A DNA stretch of 64,000 bases from contig CAZRCD010000003.1 in the NCBI GenBank assembly GCA_964598485.1, forward strand, positions 62,001 through 126,000, given 5' to 3'. Origin of the DNA: SOJA01 sp964598485. GTDB taxonomy: Archaea; Thermoproteota; Bathyarchaeia; Bathyarchaeales; Bathycorpusculaceae. The notes beneath the pieces are model-generated. The model was not told the DNA's origin, made no database searches, and saw nothing but the letters and a program-made list of their open reading frames with translations. A program made the translations under genes and the position numbers. Shown here one piece after another: positions 34,595-43,748 of the stretch; position 1 is the first letter of the stretch; the number at the start of each line of letters is the position of its first letter.

Positions 34595-37281
34595 ATTTTT
34601 TCACCTCCTTCTATTTTTGGTTTGATGGGAATTGTTACTGTGAATGTTGTCCCCTTGCCAACTATGCTTTCCACAGAAATGTCGCCCCCGTGGGCTTCTA
34701 CGATGCTTTTGCAGATGGGTAAGCCTAATCCCATTCCTTTTGCTTTTGTTGTGAAGAGCGGTGTCCAGATTTTTTCTAAAATATCCTTTTGCATGCCTCT
34801 TCCCGTGTCCGTGAAAGTAATTTCCAGTTTACCGTTGGTTTTCTTGCTTGTTATTGTGAGTTTGCCTCCTTTAGGCATGGCGTCAATTGCGTTTTTGGTG
34901 ATGTTGACAAGGACTCTGTTCATTTTCTGTGCGTCTATCTTGATTTTTGGTTTGTTATAGGTGGAGTTTAGTATTCGTATGTTTTTTGGAACTTTGACTG
35001 AAGTTAATGCGTATTTTGTGATTAATTTTGGTGTAGTTTCTGTCAGCTCTAAATGCATCTCTCTTGAGTATTCTAGAAGGTCGCTTATGATTTTGTCAGA
35101 GTATTCTATGTCCTTTTCAATAAGCTCCACCATGTCTTTCGCTGTCTTGTCCATTTTTGAGCTTAGCTTCGTTTTCAAATAGTATGTGGCGCCTGCGATG
35201 CCTGTTAATGGATTGCGTAGGTCGTGGCCTACCATAGCTGCTGTTTCTCCGATGGTAGCAAGTCTCTCAGCCTTGAGAAGTTGTTTCTGTGCTTCTTTCA
35301 ACTGTCTGGTTCTCTGCTCAACTAGTTCTTCTAGATGTTGAGAATACTCCTCCAATTTCTTCTCCATCAGTGTTCGCTCGGTGATATCTTTGTACAATGC
35401 CACGTAGCCTATGAGTTGACCTTCGACAGTGATGGGGGCTGTAGATATGGATACTGAAATTAGAGATCCGTCTTTTCTCTTTCTAACGGTATCGTAGTAG
35501 ACGTATCCTTCCGTGGCTTTTTTGTTCAACATATCTGCTTCTTCCATCTTATCCTTTGGCACTACCATATCATCGATGCTTTTGCCTTTAACTTCATCTA
35601 GCGAGTATCTGAACAGCTCGCTGAAACGAGGATTAACATCCAATATATGATAATCAGAATTCACGTAAGCAGCAGCCTCAGGATTACCCGTAAACAACCG
35701 TTCAAACTTCTCTTGGCTCTCCCGAATTGCTCTTTCCTTCTTCTTCCGTTCGGTAATGTCCATCATAACTGACTGAATACCTATTATCTTGACTTTCTTT
35801 TTCATCAAACTAGTATAAACTTCCCCTACGTGGGGCTCTCCATCCCTGTGGTGATACCTAATCTCAAACGGCTCGGGTACTTTTCCCCGCATAATGGAAC
35901 TGAACATCTTCAGGTATTTGGGTAGATCTCTTATCTGGAGCCAACCTATGTCTGAAAAGCGTTTGCCAATTATTTCATCTTTAGAATAGCCTGATAATGT
36001 CATAAAGGTGTTACACGATGTGATAACCCCTTTCAAATCCATGGTTACTATGGCCATAGGAGCCAACTCGATAATTCCCCTATACTTTTCTTCTGATTCT
36101 CTTAACGCCTCTTCCGCCCGCTTGCGTTCTGTGATATCCCTTGCAGTAATTTGGAAGCCAACTGGAACCCTCAACTTCTTTATTATTCTGCTCTCCATGT
36201 CTGCCCATATCCATCTTCCGTCTTTACATCTGAACTGAACTTCCACACAGCGTGCGGGTTTACCCATCAATAGGTCTTTCATTCGTTTCGCAAGGAACTT
36301 CAGTGTCTCATCAGAAACTAAATTGAGTTTGAACGCGTTTTTGCCAACAATTTCTTCTCGCGAATAGCCAGTGTCTTGCTCGAATCTCTTGTTTACGTAG
36401 GTGATTTTACCGTTGAGGTTTACATTGAATATGGCGATTGGAGCTTCTTCCATCAGAGTTCTGTATTTTTCGCCAGATTTTGTCAACATCTTTTCTGCTT
36501 TCTTTCTTTCGGTAACGTCTCTCGCAAGAACCATAGCACCAATGACTTTACCATCCATTTTCATAAGAGAGCCAAAACATTCTAGGTGTATCTCTTGACC
36601 TTTTTTGTTCTTTATGCATATGTCAAGAGTGACTTTTTTGCCAGCAAGACCCTTTGCAAAAGCACTCAGAAGCCCTGGTATATCTTTAGGAGAAAACACA
36701 CCCACTTTCGTGAAATGCTTTTCTAACAGTTCCTTTTTTGATCCACCAAACACTTGCACAGCTTTTCCATTTACATCAAGGATTTTTCCAGATCTATCAA
36801 GAAATATCATCGCGTCACTAGCGCGCTCGAAGATATCCCTGAATTTCTCTTCTGATTTCCTAAGAGCTTCTTCCATCCGTTTGCGTTCAGTAATGTCTCG
36901 TGCAATTCCGAGAGTTCCATTAATTTTTCCTTTGATGATTAACGGCTTTGAAGTAACTTCAACCAGAACTGTTTTCTTGGAGGCTGTTTTGAGTTCTAAT
37001 TCGAGTCTAATTGTTTTTTCTCTGATTACACTTAGAAAACCTTTAATTGCCTTAGGCAGGCTTTTGGCTGGAATGATCTTTCTGAAGGATTTTCCAATCC
37101 ATTCTTCTCGCTTGAACCCTGTCAGTTCTTCTGCTTTGCGGTTGATAGCCACAAAATTTCCACGTTTATCAAGAATGTAGATGGCGTCGCTGGCATTTTC
37201 AAACAAGCATTCGAATACTTCAGCAAAAGACGTATCTTTGGAAAAAGATTCAATTAACCTTCTAGCATCGCTTCTTCGCAT
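34546..37281 (-). CDS. Multi-PAS sensor histidine kinase
   Basis: 911 residues with no membrane span, so cytoplasmic. Five PAS domains run from about residue 18 to 640, each ending with a DITERK-type hinge (RDITERKRMEEAL, RDVTERKKAEKML and so on). A coiled coil leads to the dimerisation domain with phospho-acceptor His in MVGHDLRNPLTG (about 700) and the ATPase domain with N-box NITKNAIDAMPKGG, G1 DTGRGM and G2 GMGLGLPICKSIVEAHGG. It overlaps the upstream helical-protein gene by 28 nt and the receiver gene by 49 nt. The PAS signals are unknown; no heme-binding residue is evident. Confidence 0.96.
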   Translation of the reverse strand: MRRSDARRLIESFSKDTSFAEVFECLFENASDAIYILDKRGNFVAINRKAEELTGFKREEWIGKSFRKIIPAKSLPKAIKGFLSVIREKTIRLELELKTASKKTVLVEVTSKPLIIKGKINGTLGIARDITERKRMEEALRKSEEKFRDIFERASDAMIFLDRSGKILDVNGKAVQVFGGSKKELLEKHFTKVGVFSPKDIPGLLSAFAKGLAGKKVTLDICIKNKKGQEIHLECFGSLMKMDGKVIGAMVLARDVTERKKAEKMLTKSGEKYRTLMEEAPIAIFNVNLNGKITYVNKRFEQDTGYSREEIVGKNAFKLNLVSDETLKFLAKRMKDLLMGKPARCVEVQFRCKDGRWIWADMESRIIKKLRVPVGFQITARDITERKRAEEALRESEEKYRGIIELAPMAIVTMDLKGVITSCNTFMTLSGYSKDEIIGKRFSDIGWLQIRDLPKYLKMFSSIMRGKVPEPFEIRYHHRDGEPHVGEVYTSLMKKKVKIIGIQSVMMDITERKKKERAIRESQEKFERLFTGNPEAAAYVNSDYHILDVNPRFSELFRYSLDEVKGKSIDDMVVPKDKMEEADMLNKKATEGYVYYDTVRKRKDGSLISVSISTAPITVEGQLIGYVALYKDITERTLMEKKLEEYSQHLEELVEQRTRQLKEAQKQLLKAERLATIGETAAMVGHDLRNPLTGIAGATYYLKTKLSSKMDKTAKDMVELIEKDIEYSDKIISDLLEYSREMHLELTETTPKLITKYALTSVKVPKNIRILNSTYNKPKIKIDAQKMNRVLVNITKNAIDAMPKGGKLTITSKKTNGKLEITFTDTGRGMQKDILEKIWTPLFTTKAKGMGLGLPICKSIVEAHGGDISVESIVGKGTTFTVTIPIKPKIEGGEKIWVNVPESLLSTTTKT

Positions 37282-37634
37282 TGAAACAGCTCCTCCACTA
37301 TCTTCTCAGCTCTTTTCTTCCAAAGAAAACTTCGTTTAGCTGCAGTTACGTATTCAATGAATGTTAGATCTTTAGATTCAGGCCATTTGAAACCTTGCCC
37401 AACTTTTTCATGAAGCTGTTTCATAATCAAAATCTCAAGAAAATTGGCTCCTAACCCAAAAATCTTTTCAATTCCATCCGCGAAAGCCTCAATCTTATGT
37501 GGAATTTCCTGTTTCTTAACATTAAAGCGTTTGTCCAGATGGAAATAGATTGCTTGTTTAGAAGATTCTCCTAACGAAGACAATCCCTCATCTACGGCTT
37601 CGAGCAGAAGCTTATCGAAATCCTGTTTTGGCAA
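37254..37634 (-). CDS. Small helical protein coupled to the histidine kinase
   Basis: 126 residues, all-helical in character: LLEAVDEGLSSLGESSKQAI, YFHLDKRFNVKKQEIP, FADGIEKIFGLGANFLEILI and a basic C-terminal third (YVTAAKRSFLWKKRAEKIVE). A similar small domain precedes sensor kinases in other archaea as I recall, but I cannot name it securely. Overlap of 28 nt with the kinase gene makes joint function likely, perhaps as a kinase partner. It has no membrane segment. Confidence 0.75.
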   Translation of the reverse strand: MPKQDFDKLLLEAVDEGLSSLGESSKQAIYFHLDKRFNVKKQEIPHKIEAFADGIEKIFGLGANFLEILIMKQLHEKVGQGFKWPESKDLTFIEYVTAAKRSFLWKKRAEKIVEELFQCEEAMLEG

Positions 37635-37871
37635 TGAACAAATCCTCGCAGCAAGCGGATAATATGAATTTAATAATCCTTCTGCAAGGACCGTATAAAT
37701 TGGTTATGAACTACTGATCTAGCTGCCTCTGAACAAAAATCCGAATCGAATCATACCTCACGGGCGCTGTTTTGTTCACCAAAGGAAAATTTCAATTGTT
37801 CAACAAATTAGGTTATAAGTAGGAAAACGTAAAACTTAAAGTTCTTGTTTAAGCTTGGCTGAGGTTAAGCT

Positions 37872-38654
37872 ATGGTTAAGCCTAAAATCGGTTTGTCCAC
37901 GCTTTATTGCCTGAGCGAACCCTTCAAAAAAATGACTGAACACATCATCAAAGCAAATACAACCTACATAGAAATTGTTGACGAAGGCTTCCACACACTA
38001 AATAGGAAAAGAGTTCAAGTCTTAAACGAGTTAGCTGCTTCTTACGACTTAAAATACACAGTACACGCCCCTTTCGCAGACATAAACATAGCTTCACCTT
38101 CAAAACCACTCTTAAATACTATGCTAAAAAGACTAAAAAAATCCATCCTATACGCCAGTGCCTTAAACTGTCAAATATGGGTTTTCCACCCAGGATTAAA
38201 AACAGGCATAAGCATGTTCTACCCAGGCAAAGAATGGACTAGAAACCTAAAAACCGCACGTTTACTGTTCAAGTTTGCAAACGCCCATAGCGTAGAAGCT
38301 GCTATAGAAAACGTGCCAGAACCTTTCCCATTCATCATGAAGAGCATGGAAGACTTCAAAAGATTTTACAATGAAGTTAATGAAAATATAGGGTTGGTTT
38401 TAGACATTGGACATGCAAACATCAACAAACAAACAGAACTTTTCCTAACAACTTTTACAGACAAGATTGTGCATATGCATGCACATGACAATTACGGAAA
38501 AAGCGACCAACACCTAGGAATAGGCTACGGAAATGTTAATTGGGAAAAAACTGCGGCTTTGATCAAAAAAATCTCCTATAGAGGTATTGTTGTTGTGGAA
38601 TCAGTGGAACATGTTGAACAAAGCATATCTAGACTAGAGAAGTTGCTAGGTTAA
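37872..38654 (+). CDS. Sugar phosphate isomerase/epimerase-like TIM barrel (AP endonuclease 2 superfamily)
   Basis: 260 residues. The barrel shows metal-ligand strands at YIEIVDEGFH, YTVHAPFADINIASP, IWVFHPGLKTG, AAIENVPEP, GLVLDIGHANI, VHMHAHDNYG and IVVVESVEHVEQS. The Glu/His/Asp ligands fit three-metal AP endonuclease IV as well as sugar isomerases; length and loops favour the xylose isomerase-like TIM-barrel group. Substrate unknown. The ATG follows a GAGG. The gene is monocistronic. Confidence 0.85.
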   Translation: MVKPKIGLSTLYCLSEPFKKMTEHIIKANTTYIEIVDEGFHTLNRKRVQVLNELAASYDLKYTVHAPFADINIASPSKPLLNTMLKRLKKSILYASALNCQIWVFHPGLKTGISMFYPGKEWTRNLKTARLLFKFANAHSVEAAIENVPEPFPFIMKSMEDFKRFYNEVNENIGLVLDIGHANINKQTELFLTTFTDKIVHMHAHDNYGKSDQHLGIGYGNVNWEKTAALIKKISYRGIVVVESVEHVEQSISRLEKLLG

Positions 38655-38709
38655 GCTGTTCTAAGCTGCATACATTGTTAGAAGTCATTTTTCATCCCAC
38701 ATTTCATAA

Positions 38710-38720
38710 AGGTTTATATG
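38710..38720 (+). promoter_or_regulatory. TATA box for the AbrB/VapC pair
   Basis: AGGTTTATATG lies about 36-46 nt before the ATG at 38756, at the usual archaeal distance given a short leader. An AbrB-type antitoxin often binds near its own promoter; no clear palindrome is visible in this short region. Confidence 0.4.
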
Positions 38721-38755
38721 GGTCCAAAAACAATAAAATATGTGGGTAAAGCTTG

Positions 38756-38977
38756 ATGGGAAAGACTAAAATGGACGAGAGAGGCAGAATTTTAATTCCC
38801 TCAGAAGAAAGGAAGAAACTCGGTCTTAAAGCTGGAACCGAATTTCAATTAATTGAAAAGAGTGGAGTGTTGCTTCTAAAACCTATTATCCCAAAGCCTG
38901 TCAGAGTGCGGTCTAAGAAGAAAAAGTGGGGTACGGAAGCGTTTTTAGACGCTGGAGAGGCAACTTTTGGTGAATAA
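38756..38977 (+). CDS. AbrB/MazE-type antitoxin (swapped-hairpin DNA-binding protein)
   Basis: 73 residues from ATG 38756; a TTG one codon upstream is also possible. The SpoVT-AbrB fold is clear: MDERGRILIPSEERKKLGLK, GTEFQLIEKSGVLLLKPI. The basic linker VRVRSKKKKWGTEAF and acidic end should contact the toxin. It overlaps the downstream PIN-domain gene by 8 nt, the standard order of an antitoxin-toxin pair. Confidence 0.9.
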   Translation: MGKTKMDERGRILIPSEERKKLGLKAGTEFQLIEKSGVLLLKPIIPKPVRVRSKKKKWGTEAFLDAGEATFGE

Positions 38978-39446
38978 AGAGAAAAGAGTGCTTGATGTTA
39001 ACGCGTTGGCAATATTCCTTGTTGAAGATCACCCAGGGAACCATTATGTTTCCCCCGTCATCGAGGAAGGACTAAGAGGAGCATTTATCCCGCTGATCAT
39101 AGACATTCTTCCAGTTAGGGTATACTGGGTGATGACAAGGAAATGGGGCTGCACAAAAAGGAAAAGCGCAGAAGCAATCAAACATTTCGTAAGAGAATAT
39201 GACAGACCACAATATTGTTGCCTCAGTAGGCGAACGATAACAGAAACTTTCAAGCTGGCTGAACAAATAAAGCACGACGTGTTCGACTGCGTTTATCTCT
39301 CGCTCGCACTCCAAGAAGGCGCAAGTGCAATCATCACCACGGACACAGACTTTGAAAGGCTCTGTAAACGTGTGAACCTCAACTACATAAATCCAGTTCC
39401 GATAGACGTATTGAAACGCTTTAGAGAATGGGACCAAAATCTCTGA
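38970..39446 (+). CDS. vapC-like: PIN-domain toxin (VapC family)
   Basis: 158 residues from GTG 38970, ten bases after GGAGAGG. PIN-domain acidic residues are in VLDVNALAIFL, RTITETFKLA, DVFDCVYLSLALQEG and ITTDTDFERL, the four carboxylates that bind the metal for RNA cleavage. It overlaps the AbrB-type antitoxin gene. Target RNA is unknown. Confidence 0.88.
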   Translation: MNKEKRVLDVNALAIFLVEDHPGNHYVSPVIEEGLRGAFIPLIIDILPVRVYWVMTRKWGCTKRKSAEAIKHFVREYDRPQYCCLSRRTITETFKLAEQIKHDVFDCVYLSLALQEGASAIITTDTDFERLCKRVNLNYINPVPIDVLKRFREWDQNL

Positions 39447-39479
39447 CCAGACCAAAATGCCATGAATAACTCACGGCTT

Positions 39480-40403
39480 TCAGTTTTCCAGTAACGATAC
39501 TTCTATTTTGATGAAGTCTTCTGCTACTCGAGTGTTTTTGAAGACCTTCCGTGCTTGCTCCAGCAGTACGCTTGTATCGTCATATCTTGCACTGATATGC
39601 GTCAGAACCAGCTGCTTCACTTTCGCTTTTCTTGCGTTTTCAGCCGCTTGGCAGGGTGTTGAATGCCCATCTTCCTCGGCTCTTTCAGCCAATTCATCAT
39701 CCAACGTAGCATCGTGAATCAGCAAGTCTGCACCAGCCGCAAACTTCACAAATCCTTTGAACGGTCTTGTGTCGCCTGTGTAAACGATTTTTCTTCCGGG
39801 TCTTGGCGGTCCAACAACTTGTTCGGGTTTTATAACTCGTCCGTCTGGCAGCTTGACTTTATGTTTATGCTGGAGTTTTGACCATAACGGTCCTTCTGGA
39901 ACGTCTAAGGCTTCTGCTTTTTCTGGATAGAATTTTCCGGGTCTTGGCTTTTCCTCTAAGGCATATGCTAGGCTTGGGATTGCATGGTTTGCCCAAACAG
40001 CTTTTACTGCGTACTCTTCTGTTTCGCAGACAACACCAGCCTCTTCTATCTCGTGAATTTCAACTGGAAAAGTTAAGACAAACTGAACTGTTTCTTTGAT
40101 TGCTTCAATGAACCGTTTTATTCCTGACGGCCCGTAAACCTCAAGTTTTCTTTCCCTATCCAGCAAAGCCATGGTCTGCAGAAGCCCAGGCAAGCCTAAA
40201 ACGTGATCGCCGTGCATGTGAGAAACAAAAACTTTCATTTTCTTGTGAAAACCCGTTTTAGCCTTCATCATCTGCCTCTGAACACCTTCGCCGCAGTCAA
40301 ACATTAACTGCTCGCCTTCACGCTGTATGAGAACGGCTGGCAAACTTCTTTTAGGCGTTGGAACACTTCCAGCCGTTCCTAAGAAAATCACGCGTAAACC
40401 CAT
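39480..40403 (-). CDS. rnz: Ribonuclease Z (tRNA 3' processing)
   Basis: 307 residues from ATG 40403, which follows AAAGGTG; an upstream ATG at 40421 overlaps the preceding gene and adds residues not expected in the family. Motifs: FLGTAGSVPTPKRSLPAVLI, the zinc motif SHMHGDHVLGLPGL, ANHAIPSLAY, VYTGDTRPF, DATLDDE and LTHISARYDD. It cuts tRNA precursors after the discriminator base. It is the last gene of the four-gene HMGR-Prs-TrmG10 operon. Confidence 0.95.
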   Translation of the reverse strand: MGLRVIFLGTAGSVPTPKRSLPAVLIQREGEQLMFDCGEGVQRQMMKAKTGFHKKMKVFVSHMHGDHVLGLPGLLQTMALLDRERKLEVYGPSGIKRFIEAIKETVQFVLTFPVEIHEIEEAGVVCETEEYAVKAVWANHAIPSLAYALEEKPRPGKFYPEKAEALDVPEGPLWSKLQHKHKVKLPDGRVIKPEQVVGPPRPGRKIVYTGDTRPFKGFVKFAAGADLLIHDATLDDELAERAEEDGHSTPCQAAENARKAKVKQLVLTHISARYDDTSVLLEQARKVFKNTRVAEDFIKIEVSLLEN

Positions 40404-40407
40404 GTTT

Positions 40408-41445
40408 TTACACCTTTTCAAACACGACTATCTCTCTTGTTAGGCTTCTATGAACATAAAAGAAATGGGACTCTAAATGCTTATACCCCAGAGTTATGCC
40501 TGCGCGGCTGATATTCAATGTTTTTGGTGCAGCCATGCAAATGCGCTGTCCCTTGTCTAACAATTCGTGAACGCTTGCTAAAACTTCCTTAACTATCTGC
40601 TTTGTGGTTCGCTTCACAGTGGTTGCAGACCGTCCATAAGGTGGATCAGTCACAACACAGTCAACCTTCATTATCGGTAGGCTTTTTGCATCTGCAACAA
40701 CAATGCCTTCAGGTTTAATTTTGAAGTAGGCCAAGTTTCGAAACGTTCCCTTCGCCATCCTTCTTTTAATGTCCGAGCCTAGAACTCGGCAACCAATAAG
40801 CGAAGCCTCAATTAGCATGCCCCCAGTTCCACAGAACGGGTCAAAAACTAAATCTCCAACCCTAGGCTTAGCTAAGTTAACCATGCACCTTGCAAGTTTC
40901 GCTTGCATTGCCGAAGGGTGGAAAAAAGGTTTTTTTGTCGGTCGTCTTTCAAAGAATGGTTTCGGCAAAATGTCAGCAATCTTCACTCCAAAAACGAATT
41001 TCCCATCCGTTAGGATTCCAGTGAACGTTTTATCTGGATTTTTCAAATTCACCTTGGCTTTTGTTGCTTTCTTCAGTATGATTTCGCCGAGTTTTCTCTC
41101 AAGAGCCATCTCATCGATTTCCAAAGCATGTCTTTTCACTCGTTTTACACGAACCGCGAAGCTTTCACTCTCCCTTAGAACTTTGTTTATTTTTGTGGAA
41201 CGTAAGGCTGTCACTATCTCGCTTGTTTCTGCTTTACAACTGAACAGTTCCAGTCCACAAATTCTCGTCAAGGCTGCCCTATACTTTACAGCTTCTGCAC
41301 AACTCGAATCTGTTTCAAGCCTTAATGTTTGGTCCAACTTTTCCAAAACCTTGTATGCATAGCCTTCAGCTTCAAGTATCGCCTTTAACTCTGAAACTGG
41401 CAGAGTTTCATGTTCGCCAGAAAGCAGAAAGAAAAGTTTAGCCAC
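40408..41445 (-). CDS. tRNA guanosine-10 methyltransferase (Trm-G10/Trm11 type)
   Basis: 345 residues. An N-terminal THUMP-type RNA-binding region (about 60-160, FAVRVKRVKRHALEIDEMAL) precedes a Rossmann methyltransferase with SAM loop VFDPFCGTGGMLIEASLIGC and catalytic VVTDPPYGRSATTVK. These features fit the archaeal enzyme that forms N2-methyl or dimethylguanosine at tRNA position 10. Neighbouring rnz supports a tRNA role. The start follows the prs stop by 12 nt. Confidence 0.93.
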   Translation of the reverse strand: MAKLFFLLSGEHETLPVSELKAILEAEGYAYKVLEKLDQTLRLETDSSCAEAVKYRAALTRICGLELFSCKAETSEIVTALRSTKINKVLRESESFAVRVKRVKRHALEIDEMALERKLGEIILKKATKAKVNLKNPDKTFTGILTDGKFVFGVKIADILPKPFFERRPTKKPFFHPSAMQAKLARCMVNLAKPRVGDLVFDPFCGTGGMLIEASLIGCRVLGSDIKRRMAKGTFRNLAYFKIKPEGIVVADAKSLPIMKVDCVVTDPPYGRSATTVKRTTKQIVKEVLASVHELLDKGQRICMAAPKTLNISRAGITLGYKHLESHFFYVHRSLTREIVVFEKV

Positions 41446-41457
41446 TTTTAGGCTCCT

Positions 41458-42336
41458 TTACGTGGTTAACGCTTTGCTTATTAATGGAGCAATGGAAACT
41501 TTGCTCACTGAGCTTGGAACGCTATCTGTGCCTATTATCTCTTCAGCTCCGTTTTCCAGAATCCTCTTTTTTGCGTCGCCCATAAGCAACGGATGCACAC
41601 AAGCTGCATAAACTTTTTTTGCACCCTGTTCTTTCACTAGTTTCACAGCTTTCGCCATGGTTCCACCGCTGCTTATGATGTCATCAAATATTATCACGCC
41701 ACGATTTTCAATCCGTAACTCCTTCTCTTCTAAGGTCACGTTTCCCGTTACCACATCCCTTCGTGTGGAAACGTAATCAAATCCACCCTTCAAAACACTG
41801 TCAGCTTTCTTTGCCACACTCAAAGCCTTTTTGCCAACAGACAGCGAAACAGGGTTTTCCACCAAGCCCTTTGCTTTAAAATACTCTGCCAAAAGAGGAA
41901 TAGCGGACAAGTCTTCAACAGGAGTGTTAAAAGTCTTTAACACCTTCGGATTATGAGTGTTTACAGTTATTATTCTGTTTACGCCGCAGTTTTCAAGCAG
42001 TTTAACAATGGTTTTTACGCTGAAAGCCTCACCTGCCAAAAATCTTTTGTCTTGACGGCTATAGGCAAAATATGGCACGACTGCTGTTATGCTCCTTGCT
42101 TTCATTTCTAGAGCGTTATCAGCCATGAGTAGAAGCTGGATAAGCCTTTGATCTTGGGGTGGACTTGTAGTTTGCACTATTGCAACATCTTCGTCTTGCA
42201 GAGAGTCTATATTGAATCGGATGTAGGATTCTCCGTCTGGAAATGTTTTGAAAAACACTGGCACTGCTTCTACGTTTAAGGCTTCAGCTATGCTTTGACC
42301 TAGTTTTTTTGATGCTGGTCCGAGTATTATCTTCAT
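41458..42336 (-). CDS. prs: Ribose-phosphate pyrophosphokinase (PRPP synthetase)
   Basis: 292 residues, the short archaeal form. It makes PRPP from ribose 5-phosphate and ATP for nucleotide synthesis. It has VVPYFAYSRQDKRFLAGEAF, TVNTHNPKVL and the PRPP-binding loop GVIIFDDIISSGGTM, all conserved. It lies between HMG-CoA reductase (36 nt upstream) and the tRNA methyltransferase (12 nt downstream) in one operon. Confidence 0.96.
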   Translation of the reverse strand: MKIILGPASKKLGQSIAEALNVEAVPVFFKTFPDGESYIRFNIDSLQDEDVAIVQTTSPPQDQRLIQLLLMADNALEMKARSITAVVPYFAYSRQDKRFLAGEAFSVKTIVKLLENCGVNRIITVNTHNPKVLKTFNTPVEDLSAIPLLAEYFKAKGLVENPVSLSVGKKALSVAKKADSVLKGGFDYVSTRRDVVTGNVTLEEKELRIENRGVIIFDDIISSGGTMAKAVKLVKEQGAKKVYAACVHPLLMGDAKKRILENGAEEIIGTDSVPSSVSKVSIAPLISKALTT

Positions 42337-42372
42337 TTTCTCGCCGCTTTTAGAATGCGGTTGCCCAGCTTT

Positions 42373-43650
42373 TTAGAGTTTTCCAGAGGCTTTATGCTGC
42401 TCTATTAGTTCTTTTGCTCTGTCCATGCGGATTTTGTGTTCTTCAACCATTTTTTCAGCCACCAAATCTATCAGCTTGCCTGTTGCACCTGCTGCTACTG
42501 CGATGTTTCTTGCGTGAAGTGACATGTGTCCGCGTTGTATTCCTTCATGAGCTAACGCACGCAAAGCTCCGAGGTTTTGAGCTAAGCCCACAGCCGCTAG
42601 AACTTCAGCAAATTCGTTAGCAGTTTTTACGCCTAGGATTTTTATGGCTATCTTCGCTATTGGATGCGTTCGCACGGCTCCGCCTATTAAGCCTACAGCC
42701 ATTGGCAGTTCAACTGAGCCGACTAGGTCGCCGTTTTCGTTTTTCTCCCATGTTGACAGCGCTGTGTAATGTCCGTTTCTGGCTGCGTAGGCGTGTGCTC
42801 CAGCTTCTATTGCGCGGTGGTCGTTGCACGTTGCGATTATGACGGCTATTATTCCGTTTAAAATTCCCTTGTTATGAGTTGCCGCTCGGTATGGGTCTGC
42901 AGCTGCAAATGCGTAAGCGTTCACTATACCGTCCACGACTTCCTCGCCACCAACAGCATCCTTAGGAATTGCACACCATGCCCTTGCCAATCGTTTCGTG
43001 GCCAAATTAGAGATTATCCGCAGACAGACTCGGCCGCCAGTTGCACGTTCTATTATTGGAGCAACAGCCTCAGCCATCGTGTTTACGGCATTGGCGCCCA
43101 TGGCATCCCTGCAGTCCACATGCAACTCAGTGATAAGCATAGGTCCTTGCGTTGTGTTGATTACTCTTGCGTCTACGTCTTTTGCTCCTCCGCCGACGGA
43201 AACGAGCACCGGGTCTTGGTCATTCGCCTTCTTCAGAATCTCCTCTTTCGCTTGTATGACACGCAGTCTCGCTGCATAGGGGTCCTTTATGCCTGCCGCT
43301 TGTATCTGCCCAATCATTATGGGCGGTGTGCTGCTTGTGTAGAAGCCTCCGCCTTGCCTTGCCATTTTCGCTGCGTAGCTTGCTGCTGCAACTACAGAGG
43401 GTTCTTCAATAGCCATGGGAATCAGATAGTCACGCTTGTTTATTAGGAAGTTTACAGCTACGCCCAAAGGTACTGGTATAGCTCCGATAACGTTTTCTAT
43501 CATACGGTCAGCTAAGTCTAAGGGCAAGGAGCCGGTATTTTGCAGTAAAGCGCATTCTTCATCTGATAAGCCGGCAAATCCCTTGACAAGCTCCAGACGT
43601 TCTTTTGGGGTGAGCTTGTAGAAGCCTGAAAACATGGACGATTTACTCAT
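42373..43650 (-). CDS. hmgA: Hydroxymethylglutaryl-CoA reductase, class II type
   Basis: 425 residues. Features include NVIGAIPVPLGVAVNFLI, the catalytic Glu in IEEPSVVAAASYAA, DAMGANAVNTMAE, a Lys/Asp region TKRLARAWCAIPK and ATHNKGILNGI, and the C-terminal GLIGGAVRTHPIAKI with His in HMSLHARNIA. The N-terminus (FYKLTPKERLELVKGFAGLS) marks class II, first known from Pseudomonas and also found in some archaea. In archaea it supplies mevalonate for isoprenoid lipids; class II enzymes can also act in degradation. It heads the four-gene operon and a CTTAAAAG box lies about 60 nt upstream. Confidence 0.95.
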   Translation of the reverse strand: MSKSSMFSGFYKLTPKERLELVKGFAGLSDEECALLQNTGSLPLDLADRMIENVIGAIPVPLGVAVNFLINKRDYLIPMAIEEPSVVAAASYAAKMARQGGGFYTSSTPPIMIGQIQAAGIKDPYAARLRVIQAKEEILKKANDQDPVLVSVGGGAKDVDARVINTTQGPMLITELHVDCRDAMGANAVNTMAEAVAPIIERATGGRVCLRIISNLATKRLARAWCAIPKDAVGGEEVVDGIVNAYAFAAADPYRAATHNKGILNGIIAVIIATCNDHRAIEAGAHAYAARNGHYTALSTWEKNENGDLVGSVELPMAVGLIGGAVRTHPIAKIAIKILGVKTANEFAEVLAAVGLAQNLGALRALAHEGIQRGHMSLHARNIAVAAGATGKLIDLVAEKMVEEHKIRMDRAKELIEQHKASGKL

Positions 43651-43748
43651 TCGTTTTCACCATATATTCTAACAATTTCTGATAAGGCATAAAACAATGT
43701 CTACTTTGTGCTTTTAAGTTTTAGCAGAATCCGCGATGTCATGTGAAT

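Noticed and set aside
42874..43446. 190-codon plus-strand ORF opposite HMG-CoA reductase
   Set aside because: Cys/Ser-rich shadow of a conserved enzyme on the other strand.
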